Source of the DNA: Caulobacteraceae bacterium
GTDB lineage: Bacteria; Pseudomonadota; Alphaproteobacteria; Caulobacterales; Caulobacteraceae
Reading direction: 5' to 3'
Assembly: GCA_030151985.1 (NCBI GenBank)
Contig: JASLDZ010000471.1
Span: forward strand, 1-5,996
DNA: 5,996 nt
Shown here: positions 1 to 4,910 of the stretch, piece after piece
Position numbering within the stretch: position 1 is the stretch's first letter
Layout of the letters: each line of letters starts with the position of its first letter
The notes under the pieces: model-generated
Database searches by the model: none
The model's input: the letters and a program-made list of their open reading frames with translations, nothing else
Told to the model about the DNA's origin: nothing
Program-made: the position numbers and the translations under genes

Positions 1-87
1 GGCGTGGTGGGCTCGGCCAAGGCGACCGCCGGGCTGATGCTGGCGGATGCGGGCGTCGGCGACGCCTCGCGGCTCGCGGCCGAATGA
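1..87 (+). CDS. crtI: Phytoene desaturase CrtI, C-terminal end (partial)
   Basis: Only the last 28 codons are in the window; the 5' part lies to the left. The visible peptide contains GVVGSAKATAGLML. This matches the conserved C-terminal helix of bacterial CrtI-type phytoene desaturases, which in Pantoea CrtI reads very similarly (GVIGSAKATAGLML) just before the stop. CrtI is an FAD-dependent, membrane-associated enzyme that introduces the double bonds converting colourless phytoene to lycopene or neurosporene. The stop TGA (85-87) overlaps the ATG of crtB (84-86), so the two genes are probably co-transcribed and translationally coupled. The assignment rests on a short fragment, but motif, position and partner gene agree. 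Confidence 0.85.
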   Translation, partial: GVVGSAKATAGLMLADAGVGDASRLAAE

Positions 88-1028
88 GCGCCGATCTCGC
101 CCTGGAGCAGGAGAGCCGCGCGGTGATCGCCGCCGGCTCCAAGAGCTTCGCGGCGGCCTCCATGCTGTTCGACCCGCCCACCCGCGCGGCCTCGCACATG
201 CTGTACGCCTGGTGCCGCCACTGCGACGACGTCGTCGACGGGCAGGACCTGGGCGAGGGCATGACGTCGCTGACGGTCGAAGAGCGGCGCGCCCGCGTCG
301 CGGAGCTGGAGGCCCGCACCCGCGCCGCCTTCTCGGACGAGGCGCAGACCGACCCGGTGTTCCGTGCGCTTCAGCGTGTGGCCTTCGTCTCCGGGCTCGA
401 CCTGCGGTGGCCGCTGGAGCACCTGAAGGGCTTCGGGATGGACGTGGAGCCGCGCGTCTACGCCACCCTCGACGACACCCTGCTCTACAGCTTCCGCGTC
501 GCGGGCGTGGTCGGGGTGATGATGGCGCAGGTGATGGGGGTGCGGCCCGAGCTGGTCGGCACGCTGCGCCGCGCGCAGGACCTGGGGCTGGCCTTCCAGC
601 TCACCAACATCGCGCGCGACGTGGCCGAGGACGCGCGCAACGGCCGCGTCTACCTTCCGGCGGACTGGCTCGAGGAGGCGGGGGTGGAGGCGACGCCGGA
701 GGCGGTGCTGGCGTCCGCGAACGCCCCGGCCGTGTCTGCGGCGACCGTGCGGCTCGTGAAGGCGGCGGAGCCCTTCTACGACTCCGCGGCCCAGGGTCTG
801 GCCGCCTTGAACTTCCGCTCGGCCTGGGCGGTGGCGGCTGCGCGAGGCGTCTACCGGGGGATCGGGCGCCGGGTGGTCAGCGCCGGCCCCGCCGCGCTGC
901 AGGCGCGCACGCGAGTGGGAGGAGGCGCCAAGGCGGCGCTGATCGCGCGCGCGCTGGTCAAGGCCGCGGCGTCCCGTGCGGTCGTGCGGCCGAAGCCGCG
1001 GCCCGACGGGCTGTGGACGGCGATCTAG
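84..1028 (+). CDS. crtB: Phytoene synthase CrtB
   Basis: The 314-residue product is the usual length for bacterial phytoene synthases, which condense two geranylgeranyl diphosphates head-to-head into phytoene, the first committed carotenoid step. Both aspartate-rich motifs of the trans-isoprenyl diphosphate synthase fold are present. The first is CRHCDDVVDG (Asp48, Asp49, Asp52). The second is QDLGLAFQLTNIARDVAEDA (about 165-184; Asp179 and Asp183 are the expected Mg-diphosphate ligands), followed by the family-typical YLP at 190-192. SKSF near residue 19 is the usual N-terminal signature. The ATG overlaps the crtI stop (ATGA), no strong Shine-Dalgarno is seen, and coupling to crtI is likely. 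It ends the rightward carotenoid operon. Squalene synthase-like HpnC/HpnD are relatives, but the DDVVDG context and crtI neighbour favour CrtB. Confidence 0.95.
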   Translation: MSADLALEQESRAVIAAGSKSFAAASMLFDPPTRAASHMLYAWCRHCDDVVDGQDLGEGMTSLTVEERRARVAELEARTRAAFSDEAQTDPVFRALQRVAFVSGLDLRWPLEHLKGFGMDVEPRVYATLDDTLLYSFRVAGVVGVMMAQVMGVRPELVGTLRRAQDLGLAFQLTNIARDVAEDARNGRVYLPADWLEEAGVEATPEAVLASANAPAVSAATVRLVKAAEPFYDSAAQGLAALNFRSAWAVAAARGVYRGIGRRVVSAGPAALQARTRVGGGAKAALIARALVKAAASRAVVRPKPRPDGLWTAI

Positions 1029-1043
1029 AAGCGCGGCGAGCTG

Positions 1044-1170
1044 CCCCCTCCGCCGCCTGCGGCGGCTCCTCCCCCGCGAGCGGGGGCGGCCTGAAGCTGC
1101 GCCGCCCCGATTTCAGGGCTCCCCCGCCTGCGGGGGAGCTGGCCGGAGCGAAGCGACGGCCTGAGGGGGG
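1044..1170. repeat. Intergenic palindromic (REP-like) hairpin cluster
   Basis: Nearly the whole gap between convergent crtB and the DUF6481-like gene consists of inverted repeats. They are ccgccg/cggcgg (1050-1055 and 1060-1065, loop cctg), cccccg/cggggg (1071-1076 and 1081-1086, loop cgag), a 9-bp stem gctcccccg/cgggggagc (1118-1126 and 1131-1139, loop cctg), and ggccg/cggcc (1141-1145 and 1157-1161). The block is bounded by ccccctc (1044-1050) and its complement gaggggg (1163-1169). The word ggcctga occurs twice (1088-1094 and 1158-1164). Similar C-run/G-run palindromes recur between genes in Caulobacterales as far as I recall, so this is probably one copy of a dispersed element. It may also serve as a bidirectional transcription terminator, although no U-tract follows any stem. 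Confidence 0.6.
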
Positions 1171-1176
1171 CTTGGT

Positions 1177-1533
1177 TCAGGATCCCAGCAGCTGGCCGAA
1201 GCGGGCGGCGCGCTTCTGCTGGGCGCTGGCCTTCTCCATGGCCTTGCGCTCCTTGCGCTGGTTGCGCTTGTCCATCATCGCGGCGAGCTCGGCGTCGACC
1301 TGCTGCTGGCGGGCGAGCGCCTCGGCGGCCTCCTTGGCGGCGCGGGCCTCCTCGCGCTTGGCGGCGCGTTCGGCGCGGACGGCCTCCAGCTCGGCCTGGC
1401 GCTGCGCCTCGCGGTTCACGGGCTCGGGCGCGGTGACCATCGGCTTGGGCTTGAACTTCGCCAGCATCGCCTTCTTCGCCTCGTTGGCGTTGGCGATGCG
1501 GTCGTTGAAGTTGGTGTTGAGCGGTTGCTTCAT
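1177..1533 (-). CDS. DUF6481-like small charged coiled-coil protein
   Basis: The 118-residue product begins with a short conserved-looking block, FNDRIANANEAKKAMLAKFKPKP (split: FNDRIANANEAKK at about 9-21, then AMLAKFKPKP). It is followed by a long alanine-, arginine-, lysine- and glutamate-rich stretch (about 40-110) predicted to be continuous helix or coiled coil. There is no signal peptide, membrane segment or catalytic motif. The head block and the charged tail resemble the uncharacterised alphaproteobacterial DUF6481 family; this is recalled, not searched. ATG at 1533 is preceded by AAGGA (1541-1537) three bases upstream, a good but close Shine-Dalgarno. It stands alone between the crtB-convergent hairpin block and tRNA-Ala. 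No function is known to me; a nucleic-acid- or ribosome-associated role would be speculation from its charge. Existence as a gene is well supported. Confidence 0.75.
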   Translation of the reverse strand: MKQPLNTNFNDRIANANEAKKAMLAKFKPKPMVTAPEPVNREAQRQAELEAVRAERAAKREEARAAKEAAEALARQQQVDAELAAMMDKRNQRKERKAMEKASAQQKRAARFGQLLGS

Positions 1534-1571
1534 GTGTCCTTGATGTGGTCGCCGGTCCGCTCCGGAACAAC

Positions 1572-1604
1572 ACCCGCCGCGTGAAAACGGCTCCGACGGC
1601 GGGT
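1572..1604. other. Inverted repeat upstream of the DUF6481-like gene
   Basis: The arms acccgccg (1572-1579) and cggcgggt (1597-1604) form a perfect 8-bp stem. A smaller nested stem, cgt-gaaa-acg, lies at 1580-1589. The structure sits 39 bases upstream of the start codon of the leftward gene, so it could be part of its 5' leader or an operator. I see no convincing -35/-10 pair around it. Confidence 0.35.
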
Positions 1605-1643
1605 CCGCGCCGCGGAACGGGGCGGCGCCTCAGATCATGCGAA

Positions 1644-1676
1644 GTCGGCCCCGGCTCAGGGGGAGCCAGGGCCGAC
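1644..1676 (-). terminator. Strong hairpin downstream of tRNA-Ala
   Basis: Arms gtcggccc (1644-1651) and gggccgac (1669-1676) pair over 8 bp. A single mismatch follows, then 5 more pairs, ggctc/gagcc (1653-1657 and 1663-1667), closing a 5-base loop. It starts 7 bases past the encoded CCA of the tRNA on the minus strand, the expected place for tRNA transcript termination or 3' processing. The following minus-strand sequence begins ttcgcatg and has no true U-run, so factor-assisted termination is possible. Confidence 0.6.
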
Positions 1677-1683
1677 CGGAAGG

Positions 1684-1759
1684 TGGTGGAGCTAAGCGGA
1701 GTCGAACCGCTGACCTCTTGAATGCCATTCAAGCGCTCTACCAGCTGAGCTATAGCCCC
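1684..1759 (-). tRNA. tRNA-Ala (anticodon GGC)
   Basis: The minus strand folds into a complete 76-nt cloverleaf. The acceptor is GGGGCTA (1759-1753) paired with TAGCTCC, including the G3:U70 wobble pair that is the alanine identity element. The D-arm region is GCTCAGCTGGTAGAGC. The anticodon stem CTTGA/TCAAG closes the loop ATGGCAT, giving anticodon GGC, and the T-arm carries TTCGACT. The 3' end ACCA is encoded in the DNA (1687-1684). Anticodon GGC reads GCC and GCU codons; GCC is abundant in the genes of this window. It is transcribed leftward as an apparent single unit between two minus-strand protein genes. I see no convincing promoter upstream, although the stretch at about 1793-1807 is notably A/T-rich. 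Confidence 0.97.
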
Positions 1760-1896
1760 GAACTCCTGACGGATTGGTGACCGTCGGGGGTGAATTCGGA
1801 AAACCTTACGACGGAGGCGTTTGCGGCCCTGGTGAGCCGCCCCCGTCGCGAGGCCGCGGAACCTATGTCAGGCCCCTTGGGAGATCAAGCGGGCCC
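1760..1896. other. Intergenic region upstream of tRNA-Ala, no gene seen
   Basis: This gap separates two leftward units. It holds an A/T-rich patch (about 1793-1807) that could belong to the tRNA promoter or an UP-like element. It also has a small inverted repeat, gacgg (1768-1772) and ccgtc (1781-1785), 8 bases from the mature tRNA 5' end. I could not identify a -35/-10 pair with confidence, and no credible coding sequence is present. Confidence 0.4.
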
Positions 1897-1916
1897 GGCG
1901 GCGATTTCTCGCCGCC
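1897..1916 (-). terminator. GAAA-tetraloop hairpin after the TIGR02300 gene
   Basis: On the minus strand ggcggcga (1916-1909), loop GAAA and tcgccgcc (1904-1897) form a perfect 8-bp stem closed by a GNRA tetraloop. It lies 6 bases beyond the stop codon of the TIGR02300-family gene. The position and stability suggest a terminator or mRNA 3'-end stabiliser. No U-tract follows, so intrinsic termination is unproven. Confidence 0.55.
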
Positions 1917-1922
1917 CGCCGC

Positions 1923-2393
1923 TCAGCGGTCCTCCCGCTCGTCGGCCTCCTCGCCGACCTCGATGTCCTCGTCGGTGAAGGCGTCCTCGTCCTCGCCCTC
2001 CAGGAACGGCACGTCGTCGTCCTCGGCCGCCGGATCCTCGGCGTCTTCGCCGAAGTCCTCGCTGACGCCCGTGTCGGGCTCGGGCGCGGCGGTGTCGTCG
2101 TCGTCGGTCGCGGCGGGATCGGGCTCCTCGGCGGCGGCGTCGATCTCGGGGGTGGCGTCGGCCTCTTCCTCAAGGTCCTCCGCGTCCTCGTCGCGCACCG
2201 GCTTCTCGGCGGGCTGATCGTCCTCGTAGTTGGGGACCGGCCGGCCGCGCGCGCCCCGACGGTTCTTCAGCGCCTCCTCGGGATCGAACTCGAAGCCGCA
2301 CTTGGGGCACTTCGCCGGACGCTTGTTCAGGTCGTAGAACTTCGTCTGGTCGTTGGGGCAGATCTGTTTGGCGCCGAGTTCCGGATTGGCCAA
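1923..2393 (-). CDS. TIGR02300-family protein (FYDLN-acid domain)
   Basis: The 156-residue product starts MANPELGAKQICPND, carries the exact family motif FYDLN at residues 19-23, then CPKC at 29-32. After about residue 45 it becomes an extremely Asp/Glu-rich low-complexity tail. This layout matches the alphaproteobacterial TIGR02300 family, whose function is unknown to me. Its usual neighbour is aroA/cmk/rpsA, as here. The head looks like a zinc ribbon, but only three of four possible ligands are present (Cys12, Cys29, Cys32; position 15 is Asp). The start is TTG at 2393: the conserved N-terminus begins exactly there, there is no internal Met, and GAGGA (2404-2400) lies 6 bases upstream. There is no signal peptide, so a cytoplasmic location is expected. 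It is divergent from aroA. Family confidence is high. Confidence 0.9.
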   Translation of the reverse strand: MANPELGAKQICPNDQTKFYDLNKRPAKCPKCGFEFDPEEALKNRRGARGRPVPNYEDDQPAEKPVRDEDAEDLEEEADATPEIDAAAEEPDPAATDDDDTAAPEPDTGVSEDFGEDAEDPAAEDDDVPFLEGEDEDAFTDEDIEVGEEADEREDR

Positions 2394-2399
2394 GTGAGG

Positions 2400-2404
2400 T
2401 CCTC
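2400..2404 (-). promoter_or_regulatory. Shine-Dalgarno for the TIGR02300 gene (TTG start)
   Basis: GAGGA on the minus strand is spaced 6 bases from the TTG at 2393-2391. It supports initiation at this non-ATG codon, which is the only start compatible with the conserved MANPELG N-terminus. Confidence 0.7.
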
Positions 2405-2412
2405 GCGAGGTC

Positions 2413-2446
2413 GTGACAGGAGCGTCCGGGTGGGGCGCGCTAGATG
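2413..2446 (+). promoter_or_regulatory. Putative aroA promoter (GCTAGATG -10-like element)
   Basis: GCTAGATG at 2439-2446 matches 7 of 8 positions of the Caulobacter housekeeping -10 consensus (GCTANAWC, recalled). GTGACA at 2413-2418 resembles a -35 box, but the spacing is longer than normal, so only the -10 is attractive. It would give a leader of roughly 115 nt before the TTG start of aroA. This is a prediction from motif resemblance only. Confidence 0.35.
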
Positions 2447-2467
2447 GGGGACGCGCGGGCGGCGCGT

Positions 2468-2481
2468 AAGGGCGCGCCCTT
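2468..2481. promoter_or_regulatory. Perfect 14-bp palindrome in the aroA leader
   Basis: aagggcgcgccctt is self-complementary over all 14 bases. It lies in the divergent gap between the TIGR02300 gene and aroA, about 20 bases downstream of the putative -10 element. It could be a dimeric-regulator operator, although a chance palindrome cannot be excluded in such GC-rich DNA. Confidence 0.3.
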
Positions 2482-2497
2482 GGAAAAGCGGCGGCTC

Positions 2498-2526
2498 CCT
2501 TGCCACGCGCGAGGGGGCGCTGTCAA
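2498..2526 (-). promoter_or_regulatory. Possible leftward promoter for the TIGR02300 gene
   Basis: On the minus strand a perfect -35 hexamer TTGACA (2526-2521) is followed after 17 bases by GCAAGG (2503-2498), a poor -10. The leader to the TTG start would be about 100 nt. Only the -35 is convincing. Confidence 0.25.
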
Positions 2527-2550
2527 AAGGCCGCTCCGCCAAGCTTCGCG

Positions 2551-2555
2551 AAGGG
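2551..2555 (+). promoter_or_regulatory. Shine-Dalgarno deciding the aroA TTG start
   Basis: AAGGG is spaced 9 bases from TTG at 2565-2567. No in-frame ATG exists before the conserved GDKSISHR block. The only other upstream starts, GTG at 2394 and 2430, would add an Arg-rich extension that does not look like coding sequence. Confidence 0.55.
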
Positions 2556-2564
2556 TCGAGCGCG

Positions 2565-3881
2565 TTGAGCGAACCCCGCCTCACCGCCCGCGCGGGCGGT
2601 CCCCTGAGCGGCCGCGTCCGCGCGCCGGGCGACAAGTCGATCTCGCACCGCGCTTTGATCCTGGGCGCTCTCGCGCACGGCCGGACCGAGGTCGAGGGGC
2701 TGCTGGAAGGCGACGACGTGCGCGCCGGGGCCGCCGCCATGGCCGCGTTCGGGGCGCAGGTGGAGCGCACGGGCGAGGGCGCGTGGACGGTGACGGGAAG
2801 CGGCGGCTTCCGTGAGCCGTCCGAGGTGATCGACTGCGGCAACGCCGGCACCGCCGTGCGCCTGATCATGGGCGCGGCGGCGGGCTTTCCCATCTCGCCG
2901 ATCTTCACCGGCGACGCCTCGCTGCAGCGCCGGCCGATGAAACGGGTGTGGGCGCCGCTGACGGCGATGGGCGCCCGGGTCACGGCCCGCGCCGGCGACT
3001 ACCTCCCCGCGCGCGTCGCGGGCGGGAGGCTGCACGGCATCGAATACCGGCTGCCGGTCGCTTCCGCCCAGGTGAAATCCGCCGTGCTGCTGGCGGGGCT
3101 GAACGCGCAGGGCGTGACGGTCGTGGTCGAACCCGAGCCGACCCGCGACCATACCGAGCGGATGCTGCGCGGCTTCGGCGCGCGGTTGGGGGTGGAGGAC
3201 GCGCCGGGCGGCCGCCGCGTGACGGTCGCGGGCGGCCAGCGGCTCGCGGGCGCGAAGGTGGTCGTGCCGGGCGACCCATCCTCCGCCGGCTTTCCGGTGG
3301 TGGCGGGGCTGATCGTTCCCGGCTCCGAGGTCACGGTGGAAGGCGTGCTGCTTAACCCGCTGCGCGCCGGCCTCTACGACACGCTCGTGGAGATGGGCGC
3401 GGACCTGAGGATCGAGAACCGTCGCGACGCCAGCGGCGAGCCGGTGGGCGACCTCGTGGCGCGGGCGTCGGGCCTGCGCGGCGTCGTTGTGCCGCCCGAG
3501 CGCGCGCCCTCGATGATCGACGAGTACCCGATCCTGGCCGTCGCCGCGGCCCTGGCGGAGGGGACCACGGTGATGTGCGGCATCGGCGAGATGCGCGTGA
3601 AGGAGAGCGACCGCATCGCGCTCATGGTCGCGGGCCTGCGCGCCTGCGGGGTGGAGGTTGAGGAGGAGCCGGAGGGGCTGATCGTCCACGGCTCGGGCTG
3701 CCGCCCGCCTCCTGGCGGGGCGCTGGTCGAGACGCGCGGCGACCACCGGATCGCCATGAGCCATCTGGTGCTCGGGCTCGCCGCCGCGCGCGAGATCGCC
3801 GTCGACGAGCCGGGGATGATCGCCACCAGCTTCCCCGGCTTCGTCGACCTGATGCGGAGCCTCGGCGCCGACCTCCGCTGA
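2565..3881 (+). CDS. aroA: 3-phosphoshikimate 1-carboxyvinyltransferase (EPSP synthase), class II
   Basis: The 438-residue cytoplasmic enzyme transfers enolpyruvyl from PEP to shikimate-3-phosphate, the sixth shikimate-pathway step towards aromatic amino acids. Visible hallmarks are APGDKSISHR (Lys24, Ser25, Arg29), GNAGTAVR (92-99), SAQVK (167-171), RDHTE (194-198), SMIDEYP (316-322, catalytic Asp319), KESDR (346-350) and GDHRIAM (392-398), ending with MIATSFPGF. The overall pattern is that of class II enzymes such as Agrobacterium CP4. Unlike CP4, the residue matching CP4 Ala100 (E. coli Gly96) is Gly95, and the NPTR motif reads NPLR (264-267). The TTG start puts the active-site Lys at residue 24, as expected for the family; a GTG at 2394 would add 57 Arg-rich residues. 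It is convergent with the CsgG-like gene, with 9 bp between stops. Confidence 0.95.
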   Translation: MSEPRLTARAGGPLSGRVRAPGDKSISHRALILGALAHGRTEVEGLLEGDDVRAGAAAMAAFGAQVERTGEGAWTVTGSGGFREPSEVIDCGNAGTAVRLIMGAAAGFPISPIFTGDASLQRRPMKRVWAPLTAMGARVTARAGDYLPARVAGGRLHGIEYRLPVASAQVKSAVLLAGLNAQGVTVVVEPEPTRDHTERMLRGFGARLGVEDAPGGRRVTVAGGQRLAGAKVVVPGDPSSAGFPVVAGLIVPGSEVTVEGVLLNPLRAGLYDTLVEMGADLRIENRRDASGEPVGDLVARASGLRGVVVPPERAPSMIDEYPILAVAAALAEGTTVMCGIGEMRVKESDRIALMVAGLRACGVEVEEEPEGLIVHGSGCRPPPGGALVETRGDHRIAMSHLVLGLAAAREIAVDEPGMIATSFPGFVDLMRSLGADLR

Positions 3882-3890
3882 GGCGGCGCG

Positions 3891-4808
3891 CTACTTCGCG
3901 GTGATCTGCGGCGAGGGCACCCAGCCGCGGTTGCCGGTCTCGTCGTCCACCTCCCACCACACGCCGTTCTTCTGGCCGGTGGGGAAGACGGTGTCGCCGG
4001 GGTCGAAGGTGCGCACGGGCCGCGCCGTCGCCGAGGGGCCGGAGCGCAGCTTGATCGGTCCTTTCACGACGTAGCTTTGGATCGGCGCCGCCGCCTCGGC
4101 AGCGCCGGGCTGCTGCTGCTGCATGTACGCGACGAGGTTGGTGAAGGCGGTCAGGTAGGCCTGCGCGATCACCTGGCCGATCGAGGTGTTGGAGTAGCCG
4201 CCGCCGATCCCTCCGACCGCCCCGCCGAACCCGCCCACGCCGAAGCCGACGTTGGTCTTGGAGGCCGTGCCCTCCGCGACGTACTCCTGCTCGGTGGTGC
4301 GCACGTTGACGAGGGTGAGGAGCGCGCGGGCCGTGGACTGCCGCGTCTGGATGCCGCCCAGGATCGCGCCCGCCCGGCCGGGGAGCAGGCCGCCGAGGCC
4401 GCCGCCCAGCCCGCTCTGGTTCGAGTTGGCGTCGGCGACGTCCGGGATGATGGTGAAGTCGGCCGCCTTCACCTGCCCCGCGCCGATGTTAGACCGCCGC
4501 TGCAGTTCGCCCGAGGCGCCGAGCTCGCGCTCCACGCCGCGCATCTGCAGGCCCGCCCCGCGGTCGACGATCCGCAAGCAGCCGGAGCGCTGAGCCATCA
4601 GCTTGATCAGCTGCTCGGGGCTGGAGAGGCCGTAGCGGCTCCACCACTCCTGCGCGGGCGGCGAGATGGAGGCGGTGCCGATGGAGCGCGCGCAGTGCGG
4701 CACGTCGGTGGGCGCGGGCGCGCTCTGGTTGAACTGCGCCGCGGCGGGCTGGGCCGCCATCGCCAGCGCGCACGCGGCCGCCGACGCTCCGATGAGCCTG
4801 AAGTCCAT
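3891..4808 (-). CDS. Exported CsgG-like protein with C-terminal SH3 domain
   Basis: The 305-residue product has an N-terminal signal peptide: Arg4, a hydrophobic core, and a likely signal peptidase I cut after AAA at about residue 24. Cys13 lies within the core but lacks a good lipobox. Residues about 55-230 follow the CsgG pattern: a helix, then SGCLRIVDR resembling the 'SGRFxVVER' strand, ADFTIIPDV, and LLTLVNVRTTEQEYVAEGTASKT corresponding to the CsgG 'NLRVVNVSTGE..TSKT' region (split motifs, recalled). A terminal helix (about 208-228) ends in QQQQ. Glycine-rich stretches (about 132-151 and 187-203) occupy the places of the two CsgG membrane hairpins. Residues about 244-301 form an SH3b-type domain (LRSGPSATARPV, WWEVDDETGNRGWV). 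It is probably periplasmic or outer-membrane associated. Its specific role is unknown, and no curli genes are nearby. The start at 4808 is chosen because the signal peptide begins there. Confidence 0.85.
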   Translation of the reverse strand: MDFRLIGASAAACALAMAAQPAAAQFNQSAPAPTDVPHCARSIGTASISPPAQEWWSRYGLSSPEQLIKLMAQRSGCLRIVDRGAGLQMRGVERELGASGELQRRSNIGAGQVKAADFTIIPDVADANSNQSGLGGGLGGLLPGRAGAILGGIQTRQSTARALLTLVNVRTTEQEYVAEGTASKTNVGFGVGGFGGAVGGIGGGYSNTSIGQVIAQAYLTAFTNLVAYMQQQQPGAAEAAAPIQSYVVKGPIKLRSGPSATARPVRTFDPGDTVFPTGQKNGVWWEVDDETGNRGWVPSPQITAK

Positions 4809-4836
4809 TGACGCCCCCGTCCTGTTCCCCACGGCG

Positions 4837-4865
4837 AAGCTAGGCCGGGTCGCGTCCCGGATCAA
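4837..4865 (-). promoter_or_regulatory. Weak candidate promoter for the CsgG-like gene
   Basis: On the minus strand TTGATC (4865-4860) is followed by GCCTAGCTT (4845-4837), which loosely resembles the Caulobacter-type TTGAC/GCTANA arrangement. It lies about 30 bases upstream of the start codon in the 102-bp divergent gap shared with cmk. This is motif resemblance only. Confidence 0.25.
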
Positions 4866-4910
4866 CGGCTCCGCTTCCCTCCGCCGCGCGCCGGCCCTAT
4901 CGAGCGCGGC

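Noticed and set aside
47..1543. 498-codon plus-strand open frame across crtB and the region beyond
   Set aside because: Low-complexity Arg/Gly/Ala composition typical of a wrong frame in GC-rich DNA. The real crtB with intact catalytic motifs lies in another frame.
1025..1732. Long minus-strand open frame of 235 codons covering the DUF6481-like gene and part of the tRNA
   Set aside because: Its N-terminal part is the translated tRNA-Ala and its 3' hairpin; the rest is an Arg/Gly/Pro-rich shadow of the real gene in another frame.
2401..2410. Palindrome cctcgcgagg overlapping the TIGR02300 Shine-Dalgarno
   Set aside because: Only 10 bp, with no loop space for a hairpin; such short dyads are expected by chance at this GC content.
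2394..2564. Upstream GTG start of aroA at 2394 adding 57 residues
   Set aside because: The extension is Arg/Gly-rich, overlaps the divergent promoter region and has no counterpart in the EPSP synthase N-termini I know.
2523..3764. 413-codon minus-strand frame antisense to aroA
   Set aside because: No recognisable motif, His/Arg/Ala-rich composition, and it lies fully opposite a well-conserved enzyme; a GC-bias artefact.
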